DNA of 7,217 nucleotides. Origin: Rhodoferax sp. (GTDB lineage Bacteria; Pseudomonadota; Gammaproteobacteria; Burkholderiales; Burkholderiaceae_C). The notes beneath the pieces were generated by a model. The model searched no databases, was not told the origin of the DNA, and was given only the letters and a program-made list of their open reading frames with translations. Below are positions 1 through 6,023 of the stretch, in pieces (within the stretch, counting starts at the first letter, position 1; each line of letters begins with the position of its first letter). The position numbers were made by a program, and so were the translations under genes. The DNA lies in contig VERU01000125.1 in the NCBI GenBank assembly GCA_018882485.1, positions 1 to 7,217 on the forward strand. Direction: 5' to 3'.

Positions 1-234
1 CAACTGGTCTTCCGCGCGGTGCGCGGCGAAGTAGGCGATCTGTGGCTTGTAGGCAATGACCAGGTCCCGGGTCGCGTCCACGATGGCGGCGCAGAAGTCG
101 AAGATGCGCGCGGCATCGCCCTTCCAGCCCACAGGAAACTTCGCCGGCTCCGGGTCCAGCCCCACGCAGAGCATGGAGCGGTGGCGGGCCTCGGCGGCGA
201 GCAGGGCCTCGGTGAAGGTCAGGGCGGTGGCCAT
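1..234 (-). CDS. pyrF: Orotidine 5'-phosphate decarboxylase, type 2 (3' end truncated by window edge)
   Basis: Only the first 78 codons are present, because the frame is still open at base 1. The product would decarboxylate OMP to UMP, the last step of de novo pyrimidine synthesis, in the cytoplasm. The visible part begins MATALTFTEALLAAEARHRS and then carries the N-terminal OMPDC motif CVGLDPEP (residues 23-30), whose Asp lies in the first beta strand. The second-strand motif YKPQIAYF (62-69) contains the conserved Lys. The KPQxAxF form is typical of the longer type-2 (actinobacterial/mycobacterial-like) PyrF rather than the short E. coli type. The ATG at 234-232 lies one base after the purB stop (TGA-C-ATG), so the two genes are probably co-transcribed and translationally coupled. 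I see no strong Shine-Dalgarno sequence. The barrel's D-x-K-x-x-D catalytic loop would lie in the missing part. Confidence 0.93.
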   Translation of the reverse strand, partial: MATALTFTEALLAAEARHRSMLCVGLDPEPAKFPVGWKGDAARIFDFCAAIVDATRDLVIAYKPQIAYFAAHRAEDQL

Positions 235-235
235 G

Positions 236-1603
236 TCAGACCCGCCGCGCCAGGGCTTCAGCGGCGCCCACGTAGGTGGCGGGCGTCATCGCCAGCAGGC
301 GTGCCTTCTCCGCCTCGGGCAAGGCCAGGCCCTGGATGAAGCCCTGCATCAGATCGCGCGTCATGGGCTGGCCCCGGGTGAACGCCTTGAGCTGCTCGTA
401 GGGCTCGGGCAGGCCGTAGCGCCGCATCACCGTCTGGATAGGCTCGGCCAACACCTCCCAGGCGCCGTCCAGATCAGCCGCCAGGCGGGCTTCGTCCACC
501 TGCAGCTTGTCCAGGCCGCGCAGCAGGCTGTCGTGCGCCAGCACGGTATGGCCAAAGGCCACGCCCATGTTGCGCAGCACGGTGGAGTCCGTCAGGTCGC
601 GCTGCCAGCGGCTGATGGGCAGCTTTTGGCTCATGTGGGCCAGCAGGGCGTTGGCCAGGCCGTAATTGCCTTCGGCGTTCTCGAAGTCGATCGGGTTGAC
701 CTTGTGCGGCATGGTGGACGAACCGACCTCACCGGGCTTGGTCTTCTGCTTGAAGTAGCCCAGCGAGATGTAGCCCCAGACGTCCCGCGCCCAGTCGGTG
801 AGGAGGGTGTTGCAGCGCGCCATGGCGTCGAACAGCTCGGCCATGCCGTCGTGCGGCTCGATCTGCGTGGTGTAGGCGTTGAACGGCAGGCCGAGCGCGC
901 GCTCCACCACGCCGCGGCTGAAGGCCTCCCAGTCCACCGCCGGCCAGGCCGCCAGGTGGGCGTTGTAGTTGCCCACCGCACCGTTCATCTTCGCCGGCAG
1001 CGGCACCGCGGCGATGCGCTCGCGCGCCGTCTTCAGGCGCGCCACGACGTTGGCGATCTCCTTGCCCACGGTGGTGGGGCTGGCGGTCTGGCCGTGGGTG
1101 CGGCTGAGCATGGGCAGGCCGGCCAGCTCATGCGCCAGGGCGGTCATGCGCAGCGCAATGGCGTCCAGCGCCGGCAGCAGCCCCTCGCCCCGGGCGGCCC
1201 GCAGCATCAGCGCGTGGCTGGTGTTGTTGATGTCCTCGCTGGTGCAGGCGAAGTGGACGAACTCGGCTGCTGCCAGCAATTCCGGCTCGCCTTCCAGCCG
1301 CGCCTTGATCCAGTACTCCACCGCCTTCACGTCGTGGTTGGTGACTTTCTCGATGTCCTTGACGGCCTCGCCGTCGGCCTCTGAGAAATCGGTCGCCAGC
1401 CGGTGCAACGCCGTGCGTGCGGCTTCGGACAACGGGGGAAACTCCGCGAAGCCGGCGTCGCTGAGGGCGATGAACCAGGTCACCTCGACCTGGACCCGGC
1501 GCTGCATGTATCCCAGTTCGCTCATCAGCGGGCGCAGCGCAGCCAGCCGGCTGGCGTAGCGGCCGTCCAGGGGCGACAGCGCGGCAAGGGCAGAAAAACT
1601 CAT
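236..1603 (-). CDS. purB: Adenylosuccinate lyase
   Basis: The protein has 455 residues, almost the same as E. coli PurB (456). It acts twice in purine synthesis: it splits SAICAR to AICAR and adenylosuccinate to AMP, releasing fumarate each time. It belongs to the cytoplasmic homotetrameric fumarase/aspartase superfamily. Visible landmarks are SPLDGRY near the N-terminus (10-16), TSEDINNTSH (121-130), SRTHGQTASP (167-176) with the probable catalytic His170, and the superfamily signature GSSTMPHKVNP (294-304) with the catalytic Ser at 295 or 296. SRWQRDLTDSTVLRN (331-345) and WEVLAEPIQTVMRRYG (382-397) also match the E. coli-type subfamily closely. I chose the ATG at 1603 because MSFSALAALSPLDGRY fits the family N-terminus. 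An in-frame ATG at 1675 would add 24 unrelated residues and overlap the divergent GST start. No Shine-Dalgarno sequence precedes the chosen start. pyrF follows after one base. Confidence 0.97.
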   Translation of the reverse strand: MSFSALAALSPLDGRYASRLAALRPLMSELGYMQRRVQVEVTWFIALSDAGFAEFPPLSEAARTALHRLATDFSEADGEAVKDIEKVTNHDVKAVEYWIKARLEGEPELLAAAEFVHFACTSEDINNTSHALMLRAARGEGLLPALDAIALRMTALAHELAGLPMLSRTHGQTASPTTVGKEIANVVARLKTARERIAAVPLPAKMNGAVGNYNAHLAAWPAVDWEAFSRGVVERALGLPFNAYTTQIEPHDGMAELFDAMARCNTLLTDWARDVWGYISLGYFKQKTKPGEVGSSTMPHKVNPIDFENAEGNYGLANALLAHMSQKLPISRWQRDLTDSTVLRNMGVAFGHTVLAHDSLLRGLDKLQVDEARLAADLDGAWEVLAEPIQTVMRRYGLPEPYEQLKAFTRGQPMTRDLMQGFIQGLALPEAEKARLLAMTPATYVGAAEALARRV

Positions 1604-1609
1604 GCCGGG

Positions 1610-1615
1610 ATTGTA
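1610..1615 (-). promoter_or_regulatory. Candidate -10 element for purB
   Basis: The minus strand reads TACAAT here, one mismatch from the sigma-70 consensus. It lies in the 70-bp gap (1604-1673) between the divergent purB and GST starts. Only six bases separate it from the purB ATG, so initiation at the usual distance would fall on or next to the start codon and give a leaderless or nearly leaderless mRNA. I see no convincing -35 box at 16-18 bp upstream. This is an inference from one hexamer. Confidence 0.35.
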
Positions 1616-1641
1616 GGTTCGGGCTGTTCCGGCCGGCTGGC

Positions 1642-1647
1642 TAGAAT
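1642..1647 (+). promoter_or_regulatory. Candidate -10 element for the GST gene
   Basis: TAGAAT on the plus strand, preceded by TGGC, is a good -10 match 26 bp upstream of the GST ATG. Initiation about seven bases downstream would leave a leader of roughly 20 nt. That leader contains a weak Shine-Dalgarno-like GAAG at 1665-1668, five bases before the start codon. A possible -35 (TTCGGG, 1618-1623, 18-bp spacer) is poor. The element lies between the two divergent genes, so this promoter and the purB promoter would be back to back. Confidence 0.4.
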
Positions 1648-1673
1648 GGGTCGGTACCAACTTTGAAGTCACC

Positions 1674-2288
1674 ATGAAACTGATCGGAGCCGTGACCAGC
1701 CCCTATGCGCGCAAGGTGCGCATCGTGATGGCCGAGAAGAAACTCGAATACGAATTTGTCCAGGAGGATGTCTGGTCCGCCCAGACCACCATCGGTGAGG
1801 CCAACCCCTTGGGCAAGGTGCCCTGCCTGGTGATGGAGGGCGGTGAGGCACTGTTCGATTCGAGGGTCATCGTTGAATACCTGGACACGCTGTCGCCTGT
1901 GGGCAAGCTGATCCCCGCAGTGGGCCGTGAACGCGCCGAAACCAAGACCTGGGAGGCGTTGGCCGACGGCGTGATGGACGCGGCCATCCTGGCCCGGCTG
2001 GAGGCCAACTGGCCGGGTCGTGCCGAGGGCCAGCGCAGCCCGGCATGGATAGACCGTCAGCTGGGCAAGGTGAAGGCGGCTTTGCAGGCCATGGCGCGCG
2101 GACTGGGCGACAAGCCCTACTGCACCGGCATCCATTTCAGTCTGGCCGATATTGCGGTGGGCTGCGCGTTGGGCTACCTGGACTTCCGCTTCCCGCAGAT
2201 CGATTGGCGCAGCGAACACCCCCATCTGGCCCGCCTGCATGAAAAGCTGGCGCAACGACCCAGCTTCATCGAAACCCGACCCGCCTGA
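1674..2288 (+). CDS. Glutathione S-transferase family protein (YibF-like)
   Basis: This is a complete 204-residue cytoplasmic GST. The N-terminal thioredoxin-fold domain (about 1-78) opens MKLIGAVTSPYARKVRIV, with Ser9 at the usual catalytic/glutathione-activating position. It then has NPLGKVPCL (44-52) with the cis-proline Pro50, and the glutathione gamma-glutamyl binding motif FDS (61-63). The all-helical C-terminal domain (about 85-200) contains EALADGVMDA (94-103) and the folding-capping motif FSLADIA (155-161). Length and these motifs recall E. coli YibF (202 aa), a GST homologue of unclear physiological substrate. I infer glutathione binding but cannot name a substrate. It is the only plus-strand gene here and is transcribed away from purB. 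GST genes are commonly found beside purB in Burkholderiales, which suggests inherited linkage more than a shared pathway. Confidence 0.93.
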   Translation: MKLIGAVTSPYARKVRIVMAEKKLEYEFVQEDVWSAQTTIGEANPLGKVPCLVMEGGEALFDSRVIVEYLDTLSPVGKLIPAVGRERAETKTWEALADGVMDAAILARLEANWPGRAEGQRSPAWIDRQLGKVKAALQAMARGLGDKPYCTGIHFSLADIAVGCALGYLDFRFPQIDWRSEHPHLARLHEKLAQRPSFIETRPA

Positions 2289-2326
2289 CTCGCTGGATTC
2301 GCCGGGCCTCAAGGGCGCGTTCTACC

Positions 2327-2338
2327 GCAGGCGCCTGC
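2327..2338. terminator. Short palindrome in the convergent gap, possible weak bidirectional terminator
   Basis: The 64-bp gap between the GST stop (2288) and the end of the convergent operon (2353) contains the perfect 12-bp palindrome GCAGGCGCCTGC. In RNA it could form only a 4-bp GCAG/CTGC stem with a GCGC loop. There is no T tract on either side, so it does not meet the definition of a classical intrinsic terminator. Position is the main argument, since both flanking transcripts must end here. The rest of the gap shows nothing recognisable. Confidence 0.25.
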
Positions 2339-2352
2339 CGGCTCCGGGTCGC

Positions 2353-2835
2353 TCATGTGCTGGCCCGTTGCCTGAGCCAGCGCATCATGCCGCCGATGAT
2401 CGGCAGCTTTTCGTACAGTTCCTCGGCCGCATCCCAGTAATCGCGGTGCCACTGCACCCGCCCGTCGGGCGCCAGCACCAGCAGGCTGGCGCCCCGGATC
2501 ACCTGCGGCGTGCCCGGGCGCCATCGGCGCAGGGCGAAGCGGAAGTCCCAGACCAGAAAGCAACGGTCCCCCTGCCACACCCGTTCGGTGACGTGGAAGC
2601 GGGGCGCCTCCAGTTGCTCGAACATGTGCTGGAAGATGGCCTTGATGGCGGGTACGCCCTGCACCTCATTGAATGGGTCCTTGAAGCGGGCATCGGCCGC
2701 GTACAGCCGCGCTAGGTCGTCCAGATTGTGCGGCTGCAGGTTTTCGAAGAAATCCACCAGTGCCTGCACGGCCGGCCCGTGGTCGATGGCCGGCGGGTTC
2801 GCGCCCGCGGTCGTGTCCAGCGGCACCCGGTTCAT
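2353..2835 (-). CDS. NTF2-like (SnoaL-type fold) family protein, last gene of the lipid operon
   Basis: The product has 160 residues and no signal peptide. It looks like a cone-shaped NTF2-like domain, a fold shared with ketosteroid isomerase and SnoaL cyclases. After a variable first 20 residues, the helix ALVDFFENLQ (25-34) leads to LARLYAADARFKDPFNEVQG (41-60), the characteristic NTF2-like segment in which a short helix is followed by an 'F-x-D-P' turn. The strand VWQGDRCFLVWDFRF (86-100) follows, then VQWHRDYWD (127-135), rich in polar residues that could line the pocket (His130, Asp132, Tyr133). The ATG overlaps the stop of the SDR gene as ATGA, so translation is probably coupled. NTF2-like proteins of this size accompany the SDR in related sigma-E/ChrR-associated clusters. 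Whether it is an enzyme (isomerase or dehydratase) or a lipid-binding protein cannot be told from sequence. An upstream extension of the frame (to 3342) lies inside the SDR gene and is not real. Confidence 0.85.
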   Translation of the reverse strand: MNRVPLDTTAGANPPAIDHGPAVQALVDFFENLQPHNLDDLARLYAADARFKDPFNEVQGVPAIKAIFQHMFEQLEAPRFHVTERVWQGDRCFLVWDFRFALRRWRPGTPQVIRGASLLVLAPDGRVQWHRDYWDAAEELYEKLPIIGGMMRWLRQRAST

Positions 2836-3611
2836 TGCGTCACCCGGCTGACCAGCGCGAAGTACAGCCGGTCCGGCAGCCGCCTCAGCAGCTTGAGCCA
2901 CAGCGTGAAGCGCTTGGGGAAGTGGATTTCGAAGTCGCCACGGGCCCAGCCGCGCAGCATGGCCGTTGCTGCTTGATCGGGTGTCAGCAGCGCGGGCATT
3001 TCGAAGGCATTGCCTGCTGTCAGCGGTGTTTCCACGAAGCCCGGGTTGACCAGCGAGACCGCGATGCCGCGCGGCTTCAGGTCGAGGTAGAGGTTTTCGG
3101 CCAGGTTGATCAGGGCCGCCTTGGTCGGCCCATAGGCCAGGCTGTTGGGCAACCCCCGGTAGCCCGCCACGCTGCCCACCAGGCTGATGTGCCCGCCTCC
3201 TTGCGCCAGCAGGGCCGGGATCACGGCGGCCAGCAGGTTCCAGGCGCCCACGTAGTTCACCTGCAGGTGACGCTGCATGTCGTCCAGGCTGATGGCATCG
3301 GCGCGCATCGCCTGGTAGTGCCCGGCGCAGTAGATCACGCAATCCAGCTGTCCCTGGTCGATGACCTGGCTGGCTGCACGCAGCGTGGCGGCCGCATCGG
3401 TGGCATCCAGCGGCAAGGCCACGCTGCCGGGGTGCTGGCTGGCAAAGGCTTCGAGCGAGGCCGTCTTGCGGGCCGACACCGTCACCCGGGCGCCCGCACG
3501 GTGCAGCGCGCTCGCGGTGGCGCGTCCGATGCCGGTGGACGCGCCGATGATCCAGACCGATTTGCCGTGCCAGTCGGCCAGCGGGGGGTTCAGGCGGGGC
3601 AGCAGGGGCAT
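2832..3611 (-). CDS. Short-chain dehydrogenase/reductase (SDR family)
   Basis: This is a 259-residue classical SDR, an NAD(P)(H)-dependent oxidoreductase. It has the dinucleotide motif GASTGIG (23-29) on the first Rossmann strand and Arg48 after the second strand (SARK), which suggests an NADPH preference. CAG (95-97) stands in place of the usual NAG. The active-site residues are Asn119, Ser147 (in SLVGSVAGY), Tyr160 and Lys164 (YGPTK), and NPGFVETPLT follows. All four residues of the N-S-Y-K tetrad are present with normal spacing, so it should be active. The C-terminus (about 224-259) is basic and hydrophobic (FPKRFTLWLKLLRRLPDRLYF), which suggests attachment to the membrane face or binding of a lipid substrate. 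It lies 9 bp after the DUF3833 gene and overlaps the NTF2-like gene by 4 bp. The substrate is unknown; an oxidised or ketone-bearing lipid is my inference from the operon. Confidence 0.95.
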   Translation of the reverse strand: MPLLPRLNPPLADWHGKSVWIIGASTGIGRATASALHRAGARVTVSARKTASLEAFASQHPGSVALPLDATDAAATLRAASQVIDQGQLDCVIYCAGHYQAMRADAISLDDMQRHLQVNYVGAWNLLAAVIPALLAQGGGHISLVGSVAGYRGLPNSLAYGPTKAALINLAENLYLDLKPRGIAVSLVNPGFVETPLTAGNAFEMPALLTPDQAATAMLRGWARGDFEIHFPKRFTLWLKLLRRLPDRLYFALVSRVTQ

Positions 3612-3618
3612 GGTGCGG

Positions 3619-3622
3619 CCTC
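3619..3622 (-). promoter_or_regulatory. Shine-Dalgarno site of the SDR gene, overlapping the DUF3833 stop
   Basis: The minus strand reads GAGG, seven bases before the SDR ATG at 3611. Its first two bases are the last two of the preceding TGA stop codon. Ribosomes ending on the DUF3833 gene would sit on this site. It supports the 3611 start. Confidence 0.55.
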
Positions 3623-4160
3623 AGCGCTTGATGAAGGTCAGTGTCACCTCACCCAGGCGCACACCGAATTTGCTCATGACCGCCTTGTTCAGCATCACCC
3701 GGTCGTCCATCAGGTACATCCAGTCGTCGAACTGCACCTCGTAGACCCGGCCATCGACAGGCAGTCGCAGGGTGTAGGCCCATCGGAACGCGTTGCCCCG
3801 GGTTCGTCCGCTGGCGGTACCCACCACGTCGTCCGCCTGGCCGGTGTAGCGGCCATCCGCTTCGCGCCGCAACCGCCAGATCCGCTGCTGGGTGCTGCCG
3901 TCCGAGTAGCGGAACTGCTCGTCGAGCACGCCCTCATCGCCTTGCCACTGGCATTGCATCAGCACGACGAAGCGTTTGATCACCTGACCCGAACGGTCGG
4001 TGAAGATGCCGTAGGCATCCAGGGTTCCGTTGAAGTAGCGCTGCAGGTCCAGCGCCGGCAACTCCCGGGCATAGTCGTCGACCGAAGGGGCGGCGCAGCC
4101 GGTCAGCCAGCCGCCCAGTGCCAGGGTGGTTCCTCCGGTCAGCAACAGGCGTCGGTTCAT
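3621..4160 (-). CDS. DUF3833 family lipoprotein
   Basis: The product has 179 residues and a lipoprotein signal. The charged start MNRR and hydrophobic core LLLTGGTTLALGGWLTG are followed by the lipobox LTGC with the lipidated Cys22, and the mature protein begins CAAPSVDDY. The mature part is a small, probably beta-rich domain: LDLQRYFNGTLDAYGIFTDR (37-56), FRYSDGSTQQRIWRL (83-97), GRYTGQADDVVGTASG (103-118) and DDWMYLMDDRVMLNKAVMSKFG (145-166). These match the DUF3833 family as I know it. After Cys22 comes Ala, not Asp, which favours outer-membrane sorting. The start is backed by a Shine-Dalgarno sequence and overlaps the MFS stop by 4 bp. Members commonly lie in clusters with CFA-like, SDR and chalcone-isomerase-like genes. 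Their biochemical role is unknown; a periplasmic lipid-related function is my inference. The longer open frame extending to 5531 lies within the MFS and CHI-like genes and is a shadow. Confidence 0.9.
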   Translation of the reverse strand: MNRRLLLTGGTTLALGGWLTGCAAPSVDDYARELPALDLQRYFNGTLDAYGIFTDRSGQVIKRFVVLMQCQWQGDEGVLDEQFRYSDGSTQQRIWRLRREADGRYTGQADDVVGTASGRTRGNAFRWAYTLRLPVDGRVYEVQFDDWMYLMDDRVMLNKAVMSKFGVRLGEVTLTFIKR

Positions 4161-5434
4161 GGGGTTCTCCGGATGAAATGGATGTAGAGGAATGCAGCAG
4201 CCCCCAGCTTGAGCCCGCAGGGCAGCAGGCAGTAGGCGACGCTCAGGACCCACAGGGCATCGGGGTCGCGGCTGCCGGGCGCGTAGCCCAGGGCCGTGAG
4301 CGCCGGCAGCGCCAGGCCGGCAGCCAGGGCCAGGTTCATCTTGGTGGCAAAGTTCCACCAGCCGAAATACACGCCCTCGTGGCGTCCCCGATCGCCCAAG
4401 CGGTCCACGCAGACGGCCAGCATCGCGCCGGGTACGGCCAGATCGGCCCCCAGACCGAAGCCGGACAGGGCGCACACCAGCAGGAATGGCCCGACGTCGC
4501 CGGCGCCCAATGCGGCCGCGCCCAGAAAGACGGTGACCGACAGCGCCATGCCGAGTCCCCAGGTCCGGGCCAGACCGGCGCGGCGCACCACCTGCAGCCA
4601 GAGCGGAATGGACAGGGCCGCTGCCACGAAATAGCTCCCCAGGAACAGCGGCTCGAACGGTGCGGGTGCCTGAAGCCGGTCCTGCACGAAGAACAGCAGC
4701 AGGGTGGCGGGTATGGCGCTGGCGATGCCGTTGAGCACAAAAACCGACAACAGGGCTCGAAACGCCGTATGGCGCAACGGCCGCCACAGGTCGGCGGCTG
4801 GCGCCACGGTGGCGTGGGCCGAGCCGCCATTCGACACCACCGGCCTGGGGGCTTGCGTCCATGCCAGCCAGCCAGCCAGCAGCACGATCCAGAACACCGC
4901 AACCAGGGTGCCCAGTCCGAACAGCGTCGGCAGGACCGAGGCCAGGACGACACCCAGCAGGCCCATGCCTTCGCGCCAGGCCACGATGCGGCTGCGCTGC
5001 AGATCGCTCCCGCCCAGGCGGGCGCCCCAGGATTGGTGCATCACGCTCAGGGCGCTGAAGGCCGCGTAGGTCAGAGCCAGCAGGAGTCCGGCCCAGACCA
5101 GCAGCCCGTCGCCCCGGGTCACCGGCGGAAACAGCAGCGCCTGCAGACCCAGGCCCAGCACAACGGCACTGGCTGCGCCCCATCGCAGCACCCGCGTGAT
5201 GGACCCCGCGTACAGTCGGTCGATCCGGCCCCCCAGCCAGGGATCGATCAGTGCATCGAACAGCCGGGCCGCCAGCAGCAGGGCCCCCACGGTGCTCAGG
5301 GGCAGGGCGAATTCCCGGGCGTAATGGTTGGGCAGCAGCACATACAGCGGCAGGGCCACGAAGGCCAAGGGCATGCCGAGCAGGCCGTAACGCCAACCTG
5401 TGCGCCAGCTCCAGTCGGGCCGATGGCTGTTCAT
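4157..5434 (-). CDS. MFS transporter of the GPH (MelB-like) family
   Basis: This is a 425-residue polytopic inner-membrane protein with about 12 hydrophobic segments. A central polar loop (about 193-222, rich in Ala, Pro and Gly) separates the two six-helix halves. The family signature is RLFDALIDPWLGGRIDR (57-73), matching the helix-II motif of MelB, whose two Asp residues (55 and 59 in E. coli) bind Na+ or H+. Here they are Asp60 and Asp64. By my alignment, the further cation-site Asp of MelB helix IV (Asp124) is Ser127 here. A second conserved patch, GVYFGWWNFATKMNLAL (354-370), is typical of this subgroup. GPH members include sugar symporters, but the family also contains the animal lysophospholipid transporter MFSD2A. 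Beside a lipid methyltransferase and two exported proteins, a lipid or fatty-acid substrate is at least as plausible as a sugar. It overlaps its neighbours by 4 bp (ATGA) on both sides. Confidence 0.93.
   Translation of the reverse strand: MNSHRPDWSWRTGWRYGLLGMPLAFVALPLYVLLPNHYAREFALPLSTVGALLLAARLFDALIDPWLGGRIDRLYAGSITRVLRWGAASAVVLGLGLQALLFPPVTRGDGLLVWAGLLLALTYAAFSALSVMHQSWGARLGGSDLQRSRIVAWREGMGLLGVVLASVLPTLFGLGTLVAVFWIVLLAGWLAWTQAPRPVVSNGGSAHATVAPAADLWRPLRHTAFRALLSVFVLNGIASAIPATLLLFFVQDRLQAPAPFEPLFLGSYFVAAALSIPLWLQVVRRAGLARTWGLGMALSVTVFLGAAALGAGDVGPFLLVCALSGFGLGADLAVPGAMLAVCVDRLGDRGRHEGVYFGWWNFATKMNLALAAGLALPALTALGYAPGSRDPDALWVLSVAYCLLPCGLKLGAAAFLYIHFIRRTP
4165..4170 (-). promoter_or_regulatory. 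Shine-Dalgarno site of the DUF3833 gene
   Basis: The minus strand reads GGAGAA, with the GGAG core six bases before the ATG at 4160. It lies inside the last codons of the MFS gene. It is the best ribosome-binding site in the operon and may give the lipoprotein extra initiation beyond coupling through the ATGA overlap. Confidence 0.55.
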
Positions 5435-5997
5435 GGAGGGCTGTGCGCCAGCAGCGCCTTGCGCAGCGCCGGCTCCTGGGTATCGGGCGCCAGCCAGATC
5501 CCGAAGAACCGCTGGCTGAACTGCGGGTCACCGATGGCCCCGAGGTTGCGGCCCTGGTGCCAGAACTGGGCTGCCCCTCCGGGCTGGTACAGGCCGGTCA
5601 GCCGCTCACCCGTCTGCACGTCGGGCAACAGGTCGCGCAACTGGATCAGCCAGAGTCGGGCGGTTTCGGCCGACAGGTCCCCCTTGCGCGACATCTCCTG
5701 CAAGGACCGTTTGGCGATGTCGTTGCCCTTGAATGACCGGAGGTAGGTCAGGCTCAATGCCAGCGCGTGCCGCGTGTAGTCCCGGGCCTTGAAGCCCTCG
5801 GCCGTCCAGAGCTGCGCATCGTAGACCGACAGTCCGAAGTAGCGCAGACGCCCCGATCCGGAGAACCGGGCATCGGGCAGGCGCTGCGCCACCTCTTCGG
5901 GCATGCGTTCGGCCGGCCCGGCAGCCTCGGCCGCTCCTGCTGCAAACGCAGCGCAGGCCAGCACGGCAGACCGGTGCAACAGGGTTCGGCGCAGCAT
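5431..5997 (-). CDS. Exported chalcone-isomerase-like family protein
   Basis: The product has 188 residues. The start MLRRTLLHRS followed by AVLACAAFAAGAAEA (11-25) looks like a Sec signal peptide, with cleavage likely after AEA or AAG. The mature domain carries the pattern of bacterial chalcone-isomerase-like proteins: FSGSGRLRYFGLSVYDAQLW (45-64), LSLTYLRSFKGNDIAKRSLQEM (81-102), DLLPDVQTGERLTGLYQPG (122-140) and FFGIWLAPDTQEPALRKALL (164-183). The fold is shared with plant chalcone isomerase and with plastid fatty-acid-binding proteins. Bacterial exported members have no established flavonoid role, so lipid or fatty-acid binding is the more likely idea here, as an inference. It lies 26 bp after the CFA-like gene and overlaps the MFS start by 4 bp (ATGA). 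No clear Shine-Dalgarno sequence precedes it. Confidence 0.88.
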   Translation of the reverse strand: MLRRTLLHRSAVLACAAFAAGAAEAAGPAERMPEEVAQRLPDARFSGSGRLRYFGLSVYDAQLWTAEGFKARDYTRHALALSLTYLRSFKGNDIAKRSLQEMSRKGDLSAETARLWLIQLRDLLPDVQTGERLTGLYQPGGAAQFWHQGRNLGAIGDPQFSQRFFGIWLAPDTQEPALRKALLAHSPP

Positions 5998-6023
5998 AGG
6001 GTGTTGGTTCGGTCGGCTTGGTT

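Noticed and set aside
56..1384. Long plus-strand open frame (442 codons) opposite purB
   Set aside because: It lies wholly antisense to purB and pyrF, which have clear family motifs. Its product is a low-complexity mix of Gln, His, Gly and Val expected from an antisense frame in high-GC DNA.
1604..1675. Upstream in-frame start for purB at 1675
   Set aside because: It would add 24 residues unlike the family N-terminus, cover the divergent promoter region and share the CATG with the GST start. The ATG at 1603 fits E. coli PurB.
2836..3342. Upstream extension of the NTF2-like frame to 3342
   Set aside because: It lies inside the SDR gene in another frame. The ATGA overlap at 2835 and the start of family similarity soon after support the short form.
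2760..4187. Long plus-strand open frame (475 codons) opposite SDR, NTF2-like and DUF3833 genes
   Set aside because: It is antisense to three recognised genes and has the same Gln/His/Gly-rich shadow composition with no recognisable domain.
4863..4878. Tetranucleotide repeat GCCA x4 in the MFS gene
   Set aside because: Four copies are too few to suggest phase variation, and they encode an ordinary Leu-Ala-Gly-Trp stretch of a membrane helix.
4161..5531. Upstream extension of the DUF3833 frame to 5531
   Set aside because: The extension is out of frame with the MFS and CHI-like genes it overlaps and is Arg/Gly/Ala-rich. The lipoprotein signal starting at 4160 marks the true start.
4118..5746. 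Long plus-strand open frame (542 codons) opposite the MFS and CHI-like genes
   Set aside because: It is a shadow frame rich in Gln, Gly and Pro with no hydrophobic or domain pattern, while the minus strand encodes a clear 12-segment transporter.
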